Assembly: GCA_009733775.1 (NCBI GenBank) | Contig: WOGZ01000303.1 | Location: 1 to 39,931, forward strand | DNA length: 39,931 bases | Direction of reading: 5' to 3' | From: Alectoria sarmentosa | Lineage: Eukaryota > Ascomycota > Lecanoromycetes > Lecanorales > Parmeliaceae | Shown here: piece by piece, positions 23,679 through 33,645 of the stretch | Numbering within the stretch: the first letter of the stretch is position 1 | Layout of the letters: each line of letters begins with the position of its first letter | The notes under the pieces: generated by a model | What the model saw: the letters and a program-made list of their open reading frames with translations, nothing else | Told to the model about the DNA's origin: nothing | The model's database searches: none | Made by a program: the position numbers and the translations under genes

Positions 23679-24940
23679 ATGGCTCCTACGATACCTTTAG
23701 CTGGCTCTTGGGCCGTGAAATTCGGGCTCAAACCAATTCGGAATTCCGCCTGAACAACAGACCAGACAAAGAGATGGTATCATCCCTCGAACGATACCAT
23801 CCAAGTACCAGCGGAGAAAAGTTGTGGGCCCTCGGCACTCCGGCATCTTCCCCTCCCCTCCTTGGGTCCAACACACAGTCATCAACCAGGCTCGCCGCCT
23901 TCCCACCTGGAACATCCGCGTCCTTGATAGTACCGCAGGGTCGCCTCTACACTTCCATCGTTACGTCACTTCAAAACTCCTACCCGATGCCTTGAACAAG
24001 AAAAGCATGACCGGTTCATACGTCGGGCCCCACAGTGTCGACCTCGTCCGCTTACGCCTCATCTGTGTTCATGGTGGTGTCTGGATGGACGCTGGTACCT
24101 CACTCTTCCGCGATTCAGACGAGATCTGCTGGAGCAGGCTAGAAGATCCGAAAACCCAGTACGAGATGGCGGGGCTCACTATGCCCCAAGGCGGGGCAAA
24201 GAGAAAAAGATTCCTGAATCACTTCATTGCTGCGAGGAAGGGGAACTCATTTGTGAAGCGCTGGCATGATCTATCCCTGGAGGAATGAATGGGGGTTTTT
24301 GAGAGCAAAGGCATGCACGCACAACCACTTCTCAAGCACATACCTGTCCAGGGAACAATGCAAGACGTTCAGATTCAAAATCTCGAATCAGGAACCCCTT
24401 GCGAGCACGCCGAGTCCCAGTCGTAGCCTCAACAATCCCAGTCTCAGCTTCCCTGCGTCGTTAGCCTTGACATACTAATTAAAAAAGACATGGCAGACTA
24501 TGGCGCTCAGCACCTTTGTTTCGACAGGCTGGGTGTCTCGGAAGATCCGTATGATGGTTTCAACGGCTTTTGACTATTTGAACGCCCACGCTTTGCTCTT
24601 CGATGTTATGCAGGAGGCTTTCACTCTCCCAGCAGCTCACGGACAGGGACGGCCTGTAGCAGTTCCAGTATCTGACCACAAACTTACTTCCTGAGCAAGA
24701 AGCAAATCCTGGACCAGCGCTATCTGGAAGCGGAGAACATTTGCAGAAAGCTTGGTGAAAGATTCTTACCAGATGGAGGTGTCGCACGGTACTTGGAAAG
24801 CATGGGTATTGACATGCTGGGTATCTTGTGGGACAGACCTGGGATTGAAGTCGCCGATCGGGCAGAAGAAAACCCTTGCGGCGTATCTGAGACATGCGAG
24901 CGTGTTTTCTCGAGCGGACCAGCGTGATGGAGGCTCAGCA
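23679..24940 (+). pseudogene. Capsular-polysaccharide-synthesis-type glycosyltransferase pseudogene
   Basis: Pieces of a fungal protein of the Caps_synth family (putative glycosyltransferases using a DXD-like metal site) lie in order but in shifting frames. They are NNRPDKEMVSSLERYHPSTS, then RHSGIFPSPPWVQHTVINQ, then GPHSVDLVRLRLICVHGGVW with MDAGTSLF following, the latter carrying the conserved GGVWMDxG signature. These are followed by KRWHDLSLEE, YGAQHLCFDRLGVSEDPYDG, FDYLNAHALLFDVMQEAF, KKQILDQRYLEAENICRKLG, GIDMLGILWDRPG and finally KKTLAAYLRHASVF. Frame changes occur near 23705, 23830, 24286, 24583 and 24850, and there is a TAG near 24424. The gene is therefore badly damaged, more so than the Argonaute or dioxygenase relics. 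The ancestral role would have been Golgi or secretory glycan synthesis, inferred from the family. Confidence 0.8.
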
Positions 24941-25180
24941 ATGAGGGGCGCACGGCGGTTGAAGAGAAGGCGCGTTGATGCCAGCGACGGAAGTCGGGAA
25001 TGAAGGGAATTGCATGGTTTCAATACGGGGGCACAGCGAGTGGTTTTAATGGCCGTAGCAGCAGCAGGCCCTTTACTGAACCAATGACTATGGAACAGAC
25101 CCGCTCCTGCAGCTATCACACGACGAATGTGTTATAAATCGTCGACTGCATCCACTGTTTGAAAAAGTTCAATCTTCTTG

Positions 25181-25275
25181 GTTGGTTGGTTGGTTGTGTT
25201 CCCCAGCCTCCTCCGGCCGTTTGTTTGTCGGGCCAGCTACATTGACTTTAGAGGACGGGGCCTCGGAGAATGTTT
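25181..25275 (+). repeat. Right copy of the diverged dispersed repeat
   Basis: GGTTGGTT-(GTGTT)-CCCCAGCCTCCTCCGGCC, then GGGCCAGCTACAT and GGGGCCTCGGAGAATG, mirrors the window's first 105 bp in the same orientation. It is preceded by a short GGTT run (GGTTGGTTGGTTGGTT). The two copies are about 25.2 kb apart and bracket the gene-relic-rich part of the window. Their nature (element terminus, MITE or UTR-derived) is not clear. Confidence 0.55.
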
Positions 25276-25442
25276 GGAAAAGAAAGAATATTCGATCTAT
25301 TTTCCCTATCATGTGCCCCATTCAACAGACTAAATAGATATCTCATCATCACATCCCGACGTTCTACCTGCTCGGAAAAGCAATCCCTGCGATCTAATCC
25401 AGTCAGTCAGTCACGTACTCTACGTACGTGTGTTGCTGCTGT

Positions 25443-25735
25443 CAGATTGATTGATAGGTTGATAGATTGATAGATTGATTGATTTATTGATGGAAAAACC
25501 TATCACGCATTCACACACCATCCATCCATTCATCCATCCATCCATCCATCCATCCATCCATCCATTTATTAATCCATCCATCCATCCTTCCTTCCTTCCA
25601 TCCATCCATCCAACCACCCATCCATCCATCCATCCATCAATCCATCCATGCCCACCCATCCATTCATTGCTTTCTCTTCTCTTTTCCTCTCCTCTCTTAA
25701 CGCCCACCACCACCACCACCACCACCACCAATCTG
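25443..25735 (+). repeat. Compound microsatellite: (GATT/GATA)n, (CCAT)n, (CCA)n
   Basis: A GATT/GATA-type tetranucleotide run (25443-25490) is followed by a long imperfect CCAT array (about 25519-25655, interrupted by TTCC and AACC variants), a TCT/CTCTTTT pyrimidine stretch, and a CCA trinucleotide run (about 25706-25730). Open frames on both strands here are artefacts of the repeat (His/Pro/Ser-Ile or Trp-Met-Asp-Gly periodic peptides). Confidence 0.9.
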
Positions 25736-26090
25736 GCTCCAGAAAACCCTTTTACTCATCTGGAGCATTGGCAGACGCATAAGGAAGGAGGGTTTCTGAA
25801 ATGGGATGAGATGAATTGAGAAAGCTTGAGCGTGTGTTGTAGATGGTTGAGGCGATTGGCGGGGTTATAGGAGGAGGAGGGGGGGGGGGAGGAGGAGGAT
25901 GGCGCGCGTTGCTGAGCTGGGTTTTTTGGCGAGGGGGGAAAGTTTGTAAGTTGGGTAGATGGAAGCGTGTGAGATGAGGGGGATTTGTTGGTATGGCTGA
26001 TTGGGTTTGCGGGAATTCCCGCCGGGGGGGTGGGGTGTCGTTACTGAGGTTATTGCTCATGCTCATGTGATCGGAATTCTGCTGAGAACT
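25736..26090. other. Purine-rich low-complexity sequence
   Basis: The plus strand is G-rich, with a GGAGGAGGAGG-GGGGGGGGG run near 25870-25900. No gene is recognised; opposite-strand poly-Pro frames are composition artefacts. Confidence 0.6.
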
Positions 26091-26153
26091 TTGGTTTGGT
26101 TTGGCTTGGTTTGGCTTGGTTTGGTTTGGTTTGGTTTGGTTTCCTTTCCTTTC
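26091..26153 (+). repeat. (TTGGT)n pentanucleotide array
   Basis: About ten copies of TTTGG/TTGGT with C variants, ending in TTTCC repeats. It belongs to the same low-complexity zone as the tetranucleotide arrays upstream. Confidence 0.85.
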
Positions 26154-26339
26154 CCGTGCGAATATCACATGCCGTGTATATTTGATGCCGAAAAATGAAA
26201 ATAGCGAGGCTGAGGAAGGATGGTTGTCCAGATGTTTTAATTTTCAGTAGTATAATTATGCTCAGGTTAGATAGTGTTTTTCATTGGCATTTGTTAGTGA
26301 CGTTTCCGATCAGTTGAATAGGGGAGGGGAGGGAGGTTC

Positions 26340-26393
26340 GGAGGTGCCAGGTTACTAACGGGAGGTGGAGGTGCCAGGTCACTAACGGGAGGT
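26340..26393 (+). repeat. Perfectly abutting 27-bp tandem duplication
   Basis: Copy 1 at 26340-26366 and copy 2 at 26367-26393 differ at one base (GGTTACT versus GGTCACT). Each begins GGAGGTGCCAGG and ends ACGGGAGGT. It is intergenic, 3' of the peroxygenase gene. Confidence 0.85.
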
Positions 26394-26713
26394 ATTGGGT
26401 ATGGTGAGAGCGAGGTGAGGTTGGCGAAAGGGGTGGGAGGCACTGGGAGCCATTTTTTTTTTGGAATGGTCTGAGCTTTTCAAATATATAGGAGAGGTGA
26501 GAGTTCCGGGTTCGAACGCGCTTTTTGCCGACTACATAGTGTAGTCAATTAGACCAATTACTGCTTATTTCGCTAAGACGAACAACTCTCGTTATGGAAA
26601 CAACCTGCGAGATAGCAAATCACGAGAGAATAATCTACGATGCAATCATCCGCAACGCAAAACTATTCCGTCCGATATCTCCATTTCAGCCGCTGCTGCC
26701 AGATCCGAAGTCC

Positions 26714-28104
26714 CTACAAGGGCGAGGCCAGAGTGCACCCACTGTTTGCGAATATGGGGTTAAGCTTGGCAGTGGCAAAGTCGAGAATCTCGCTCGGTAA
26801 CGACTCGACCGAATTCAAGCTGTCCGGCGCATCATCCGTCACTAGCTGGTAGAGGAGGCACAGTACGTCTTGCGGGTTGACGCTGAGCTCGCCATTGGTA
26901 ATTGTGCTGAAGTTGAGCAGGTCGAAGTTCCCTACTCCGACGTTGCCGCCAAAAAGGACGGGGTGGGCCGTGTACAAATCGACGACCTGGAGGACCAGAC
27001 CGCTGATGTTGAAGGCTTCGGTGCGGCTGAACCAACCAGGTCCACCGGTGGGGTTGATGGGGATGTGCTCCGTGTTTTCGAACACGACGTCGCCGTTTTC
27101 GTCGGGGTTGCTCGTGCCGTAGAAGGCGCCAATGTCGAGGAAGCCGGGCGCGCCGGCAGGACCATGAGATGGAAAGAGCTCGTAGACGAAGGATGCAGCG
27201 CCGTAGAGCAGGATGGCCTTGGGCCCGAAGAAGAAGTTGGGGTTCGTGGCTACGGAGTTCTCGTAGCGGTTGAACTGGTGTTGGGCCATGACGCTCTGGT
27301 CGTATGCGTAGCTGTTGATGATGTCGGTCTTGTTGCCTCCGTTGTAAGCGAGCTCGGTCATCTGGGCGAAGTAGGTGCCATTGAATGTGTGGTCGTCGCC
27401 GAAGAAGAAATCGGCGCGGGTAAGAGATGCGTCTCCTTCGAATTTCTAGTCACCAGGTGAGTGCAAATTTTTGGGAAACTTAGAACAGGGACGCACGTTG
27501 TGAGAGTCCAGACCGCCCTCACTGCCAAGAAGCGAACCGGTCGCTGACGTTCGACTGGTGGCATCACATCCGATCGACATCTTCTCTGTAACAGGATCTC
27601 CCGTGAGACCAACACCAACGACTGCCAATAAGACCGCAAGGTCATAGCCGACATTGTATATGTTCTGCTGCGCATCAAGTAGTTCGGCGAATGTTGTGAT
27701 ACCGTCGTGACTGATGAACTATTCAGTTGTCAGCGAATATACCATGAAGCTGATGGGGCCTGAAGACGAACGTTGTGGTTTGCCGCAGTGTTCAAACCGG
27801 GACAAGGTCCTCGGATATCATTGGGGCCCGGAGCCACAAATGCATGGGCAGTATCGCCGTTAGCGGGCACTTGGAAATTTCCCGGAAAAATACTGGGGAG
27901 GCCGTTCTGGGCACCTGCATAGGGGAATTCAGAGGTGATGGGCGCCGCTGGCACGTGGTCAGCATTGAATGGGCAAGTGGCCTGGCGTTTGGCATGTTGA
28001 GCTTCGATCTCGGAGGCAGATTTGACCCCAGGCATGTCAGCCATCCATGGGAATGCCATAGTACTGGGCATAACCATGATGGCGAGTAGGATAAGGCGTG
28101 ACAT
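26714..28104 (-). CDS. Secreted heme-thiolate peroxidase, long unspecific-peroxygenase / chloroperoxidase family
   Basis: Three exons, 28104-27772, 27718-27497 and 27445-26714 (TAG), encode 428 residues with no breaks. Introns are 53 bp (donor GTTCGT) and 51 bp. Residues 1-18 form a signal peptide (MSRLILLAIMVMPSTMA), and a dibasic KR at about 39-40 could be a propeptide site. The proximal heme-ligand motif is GPCPGLN (Cys about 101), and NHNFISHDG follows across intron 1. The Mg-binding/EGD motif of long peroxygenases is present (KFEGDASLTRADFFFG, about 186-201). Family members oxygenate or halogenate organic substrates with H2O2 outside the cell. Unusually, the distal Arg-x6-Glu pair expected in NPNF..F-x-x-R-x6-E reads NPNFFFGPK...YGAA: Lys about 261 and Ala about 268 replace Arg and Glu. 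The fold seems kept, but normal peroxygenase chemistry is doubtful. The start was chosen for its signal peptide and the TATA element 110 bp upstream. Confidence 0.9.
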
Positions 28105-28213
28105 GTTGGGCGGCTGTGTGATAAGAGCTGGCTTGAAAACGATACAATTGACTCGAGAAATTGGGAGATAATGTATCCGCTGGCACTGGCCAGAGAAGAT
28201 GAGGATCAGAGCT

Positions 28214-28225
28214 CCTTTTATAAAT
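28214..28225 (-). promoter_or_regulatory. TATA box of the peroxygenase-like gene
   Basis: On the minus strand TTTATAAAAGG lies about 110 bp upstream of the ATG at 28104. Its position fits a short 5' leader, and it argues against starting translation at upstream in-frame methionines. Confidence 0.55.
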
Positions 28226-31164
28226 GGAAGGGAGGAACGCGCTCTTTCGATTGAACGATTACCTTTCGTGAGGCCCATACTCGCTGATCTCCCCAAGTTT
28301 CACCGATGTACTCCGTCAACTCTACATTATCCTTAGTCATGGACCCACACTTCCGAAAGCCCACGGACGGGAGTTTCTGAAGATGGGTTGCTGACGTCTA
28401 AGCGAATGGGAAACGAGGCGATGTGCACGAATGGTGCTGCAATGCTACACTGAGCTTACTGGCTGTTTGCCATGATTCATAGGATGTCACCTACTCAGGA
28501 CGGAGGTTAGCAACCCATAGCTTTGGACTTCCATGACTCGCTGACGATTAATGTCACGTCGCCTACATTAGTCAGTAAGGCGTTGTGTTCAAAACGGCTG
28601 CCACAGCCCTTACAGATCGGCACCGAAAAGCTACCTCACCACCATTTCTCCTTCTCGTGGAGCTCTCTCAAATTAAAAGCCAAAAAATCGACCGCTGATT
28701 TCGAGTTTCGATTTTCATGTCGAGGACCACTAGCTTTTCCAACTGGGGTTTCTTAGGTGCTGGTATGAAGTTTTCGTGTATAAGGTCGGTAGGATCATTG
28801 TGATGAAAACATGATGCTCTCGGAGCAGAGCGCAGGTGAGCAGCCCATTGCTAAATCGTGACCCAAGTGAATGAGCCTAGTAGGAAAGGGGTAGGGAAAA
28901 CGTGCGTACTCGATTGTTTGGTAAAGGCCGCAAAGGCCTTTGCTTGGCGTTTACTACTTGGGCGCTGGGGAAGGAATCGAGGGAGCCAGAAAACGAAGCA
29001 AATGTGGCCCCTACTCCTGCTGTTTGCGGGGATTGGTAAGGATGGATGTGGCGCAGACCGCTCAAGGGTCAAAACCGTGACAAATAACTTTTCAGAAACA
29101 TACGGGACGACGAGAGGGTTTTCTGCTACATGATAACGTCAGTCCTACTTCTCTGGAACGATCACTTAGTTAGGGAGGAAGTCACACTTCCATAAGTGAT
29201 AATTCTCAGAGGACGCCGATTGGATTTTCACTTCTCTCCAGAGACTCACTCTCCTCGAAGGAGTGATGAGAATGAATGCTGATTTCGCGCCTGATAAGAC
29301 TGTGAAGCGCAGAAAGCGGGGTATGGAAAGGCGGAGCTCTCTCCGAAAACTCGTCCATATCTCATCTTCGACTAGGGTCTGCGAGGGTCATCATTCTCTT
29401 CCATCCAATAATTGAACGGCTCATTAACGCAAGTGCCAACCTCGCACTGATCTCCGCCCTGCGCCGTGGCGTGTTTCATTCTCTGAAGCCTCCATAAGAA
29501 GTGAAAATAAGCGAGCTGACAATCCCACGGATGTCTGGACGCTGACGCGCTGGTCCGGACTCGATCACTGAGGCGACTAATGAGGTTGCGGGCCAACCTT
29601 CCAGCAAAGGCCAATCATAGAAGAGGGCAATAGAAACCACGGCCGATTAAGCCTCTCATTCTATGTTCATTACAACGTGTTGGCGGAAGGTGATTGGCGG
29701 ACCTCTAATTAGGGTGCTGACTGGACATTACGTATTTAGGAAAGTGAAGTTGTAATTCCATCCCGGAGATACTCAAGTCAGAGTTTCTTCTCGCAACCTT
29801 CTTGTGTTGATCTAGTTTCGTTGATGATACTTTCGCGGGGGGCCGCACTTTGGTAGATCACTGCTTCTTCTGCTCAACACATGTTGTCAAAGCTTAGAAC
29901 GAACCGTGTTGGCGTTATTCTTAGAATGTGAGGGTTTCGGGACGAAGGGCTGTAGTCAGTATGCGCCTTCAATCGGGATCCTATTGAGAAGAAGTAGGCC
30001 TCCTTCGCGAAAGGGATTGCATGAGGCAATGCGCTGAATGATCCACATTGATCAATGTCATAGACGGGATTTCGGGGATTCTCGCTGATGAGTACTTGAG
30101 TTCGCTGACGCAGCTGGTCCTTCTATGGAGATTTTCTGTCGTATGATGAGGGATGGGGGGCCATTATTCGTTCAAGCTCGGCTTATGAAGGGATTTTCCG
30201 GCAGGGATTTCCGACCGAACAGAACCGAGCTGCTCTTTGCGATCGGATTTAGTAGGTCGGCGTTATGGCCTGACCCCAATGCTCGAGATTTTACGAGTCA
30301 CTTCACTGCCAGCACTGGGCTGGTGACTGAAGTTACGCCTGATCGTAGTATAATACGGTCGAGAGTGAGACTGGCTGTTACATTTCGTTCGAGATGCTAA
30401 ATTTAAAATTTCATGCCTATACTCTTCTCCATCGCTGAATCTTCTAATTGATAATCGATTAAAGAGTCGTCGATCTAGACTGTTAGATTTCTCCTCTAGG
30501 CTTGATGTTCTTGTGTCTGCTTATTCTTGTATATCCGTGTATTCTGTGTGCAAATAGGGGCTGAGCAGTAGAAATCTTCGCCGGTGCCGCTGGCTCTACT
30601 GCTGCTTAGTTGGCGCAGGAGTCGGTCTAGGCGTCAATTATCTAGGGAAGACGTCCCGTCTAGGCGCGGTGAGCTTATATGAAGGTTCAAAATGGCCACA
30701 GTATTTCTACTCTTCTGAGGTAACAGCAATTGTCAGAGGGTGACCTGATCACTATCCTAGAATGCACCTCAATGACTCTTATACTGAGCAGAGCGCCTCA
30801 CCGAACATGACTGAATATAATGATGACATTGATGTATTGGGATCAAAAAGTGATTGTCACTGATTGAAACAGTCTGTTGCGGTAACGGTGCTTTAATTGC
30901 TCCACCTATTGATGGCCCCCCACAGGAGGGATCTCAGGGGTAGGTAACTAGTATGTCGTAATTTCACCCGGAAAAATAGCTTTTCCGCCGCACCACCTCT
31001 AAATATGGGTCTGAGTACTGAGACTATTGACATTTTCATTTCTCCATCGTCCTCCATCATCATCATCAATCATCATCACTTAGCCGTCAGAAATCTTCAG
31101 CATCAAGCTGGCGAAGCAGCAAGAGCCATACCATCAACTCTACATCCTGGTAGCGTCTTGCGTC
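28226..31164. other. 2.9-kb intergenic region
   Basis: No gene family recognised. Frames such as 29614-29372 (minus) and 30125-30400 (plus) are short and uninformative. An imperfect CATCAT/ATC run lies at about 31051-31078, and a TAAATATGG element near 31000 could belong to the promoter of the gene at 31165. Confidence 0.45.
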
Positions 31165-32356
31165 ATGGCTACCGTGACCACCAATGCTACTTTGCCTGAT
31201 GCAGCAAACAACCAAAAGCTCGAATTGAAACTTGAGGAGTGGAACTCTGTTGTGAGCGACGAAACACAGTGCATGACCCTCTCCCACGATGATGAAATCA
31301 AATTCTTGTCATCGCGAATCGCGAACTGCAAGTCTATCCACATCATCCTTTCACGCCGTCGTTGGCTGACACTCTACAGTGGCCGAATATCTAAGATTGC
31401 ACCCGGAGATGGCTCATGAGCTCATGGTCCCTTCCGGTTTCAAGCAGTGCATGGTACGTCGCTACGAGCGTTACCTTGGTGGAGCGAAGATGCTGTCCAT
31501 CCAGAATGGGGCGGCCGAGAAAGCCCGCTGGGATGAAGAGATCTTCGACGCCATGCTACCCGGCAAGCCTACTGTAGTATCCAACCCCAACAACAATAAA
31601 GAGCCAAACTGGCGTGAGCTGAATGACTTTGTCTGCCGCAACGGGATTGATACCATGACTGGACAAATCATGGCCCCGCATTACGAGTATAGAGAGAGCG
31701 GAGAGCGGGTGAGGGTAATCAGCTATCGAAGCATGAAAGGTGTAACCTTCTCTTCTCTTCTCAATATACCTCGACTAACAGCGGGAATAGTGGAAGTAAC
31801 ATCAAAGCAGTGGCACCTGATGTGGGAGCATGTCGTGTGCGCGTTTTTCAATCCCAGCTCAGACAAAGACATCGAATTCCGCGCATTGCACGAGGCCTTC
31901 ACAGAAATATCCAGCTCTCTGAAACCCTGGCATGACTGGCAATTCCCCATCGGTCAGCAGATTGCCATATTGATGAAGCAACTCGAACATCGTCTTCGTG
32001 CCGCCCACGTCGGTCGACCAAATCCCTGTAGTGAGTTCGTCTAAGCCAAAACTTTCCCTCAACACCTCTGATGTCTGCAACTGGCAACAAGCTAATTCTT
32101 ACTGAATACAGCGGCTTGTTGTCCCTTTCGTCCCACCTCTGCTAAAGAATCACTCGCACCGACCTTTCGAGTGTATCTATCCAAGGCGGAAGCAGCAAAA
32201 ATTGTCTGCCAGGAGCGCCTGGTACGCAAGGAACCAGTGTTTGGTGTGAATTACGATCCAGACGTTCGCGCTGTATTGGAAAAGGAAGGTGTGGAATGCT
32301 TGCCCGAAGGATCGAATTGCATCATTGCATGCGATGATGAGTGGGAATCCGAGTAG
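31165..32356 (+). CDS. Hypothetical 335-residue protein, four exons, including a GC-AG intron
   Basis: Exons are 31165-31327, 31380-31739, 31791-32030 and 32112-32356 (TAG). Intron 1 (31328-31379, 52 bp) starts GCAAGT rather than GT, and has a CTGAC branch and CTACAG acceptor. No GT donor upstream gives the required phase, while GCAAGT does, so a GC-AG intron is the best model. Intron 2 (51 bp, GTGTAA...CTAAC...AATAG) is phase 1. Intron 3 (31-frame GTGAGT...AATACAG, 81 bp) is also phase 1. Phases are consistent throughout. The protein is soluble-looking and rich in Glu, Lys and Trp, with no signal peptide or membrane segment. A Cys pair/cluster (NPCTACCPF) falls across intron 3, and the C-terminus is acidic (CDDEWESE). 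I do not recognise a family. It appears functional. Confidence 0.75.
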
Positions 32357-33645
32357 TCGGTCACCATCTTCATGTCGGACGAAAATTATGAATCTTGCAG
32401 ATCCTTTGACTACGTGCTGTGGTTCAGTTCCATTGATGCGGGTTTGAGTCTCCTGCAAGACCTTTCAGACTTCATGACTGACGTTCGTTGCAAGAGGAAG
32501 TAGGCATATGCTAGGCAGCTTACAAAGGCATGGTACCGAGAGCTTTAAGATGAAAGTCATTACATGTAGTTCGCTGGCTACGAGCGAGATATGAGGCTAT
32601 GAGCTTAGGAGACCTAATTAGCTTTCTACAGACAAGAAATGCTGAAACGTTGACGATACGACTCCTTTGATCCGCTCATAATAACTGTGGAAGCGAAAGC
32701 CATGTCTTTGGGGTGGTGAACTCAGCGCAACGGTCAGCATTGTCCAATGGGCTCAGAAACGCCGACTTCTCGTTGCTTTCTTCTCGGCAACGTTGCAGAA
32801 GTAGCCGTCTATGACGCATCCCCATGCTCACTCCTCTCCACTTGTTCCCCCAAGCACCCCGATGTGCTCCCGGCTCAGTCCAACTTTATGATGCTGACAA
32901 TGCATGCACCCGCATCATCATTGGTACAGTGATCGATCGAAGTTTTCGTGCAAATCACTGATAGGCCAGGCTACGTCACGGGTACCCACTTCCGCCTCAG
33001 TCAAGCCCCTAGATTCGCCAAACAAGCTTTTGCAGCTTTTTCGATATTAAAAATCAGTCATTGGTGGACGAGAATATCGATTGGATTGAAGCGCTGATAA
33101 AAAGAAGCCGAAATTGGAGAATGCGAAGGCTTGTCGACGGATAGATACAGGTAGAGATTGCAATGTTATCAGCCTCGTGCGAAACGGCTCGAGACAAGAA
33201 GATCGACCACTCAACAAGTGGGGTTTGCATCTCTCCTCGTGGACGTTTGATTGCTGGCTATGTGCATTGCCTTGCGTTGCGATAAGACTGGAGCAGCAAT
33301 GGTGATTCGTTCGAAGGCCCAAGCCTCGTTTGCTTGCATGCGAGATGTAGGCAATTAGCCGTATTCGCAGCCTCGATCTTGCTCAGTTTCAAAATATGCC
33401 ACCTTGCTGCTCCCTCCTCACCATTTTGGGGAGATCTGGCAGTTGCCCAGCAGAAAGAACTTTTGTTTCGTGTTGTTGCATCTTTGAACCAAGTCGTCGT
33501 ATGCACTTACTTGAACGACCTGTACTCCAGGAGCTGATTTGTGGTGAATCCTCAAGAATAGCCCGTACCACACCTCCTGATTCTGCAGCCTTTACGTTTC
33601 AAGCTAGCTCCCGGCAAACCTGCGCTCTTTTGCACCCAGGACCCG
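32357..33645. other. Intergenic, nothing firm
   Basis: Short frames only. The 33396-33707 stretch is open in another frame and might contain an upstream exon of the proline-rich gene at 33646, but no family or clear splice pair supports this. Confidence 0.4.

Noticed and set aside
1..25275. A giant Starship-type cargo transposon bracketed by the two repeats.
   Set aside because: No DUF3435 tyrosine-recombinase captain gene or target-site duplication is seen, and the repeats are diverged and internal-looking.
25420..25819. Open reading frames of over 100 codons on both strands.
   Set aside because: They are created by the tetranucleotide and CCA arrays; translations are purely periodic.
26495..26530. 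GGGTTCGAACGCG resembles a tRNA T-loop.
   Set aside because: The flanking bases do not form a T-stem, and no matching acceptor, D or anticodon arms are found upstream.
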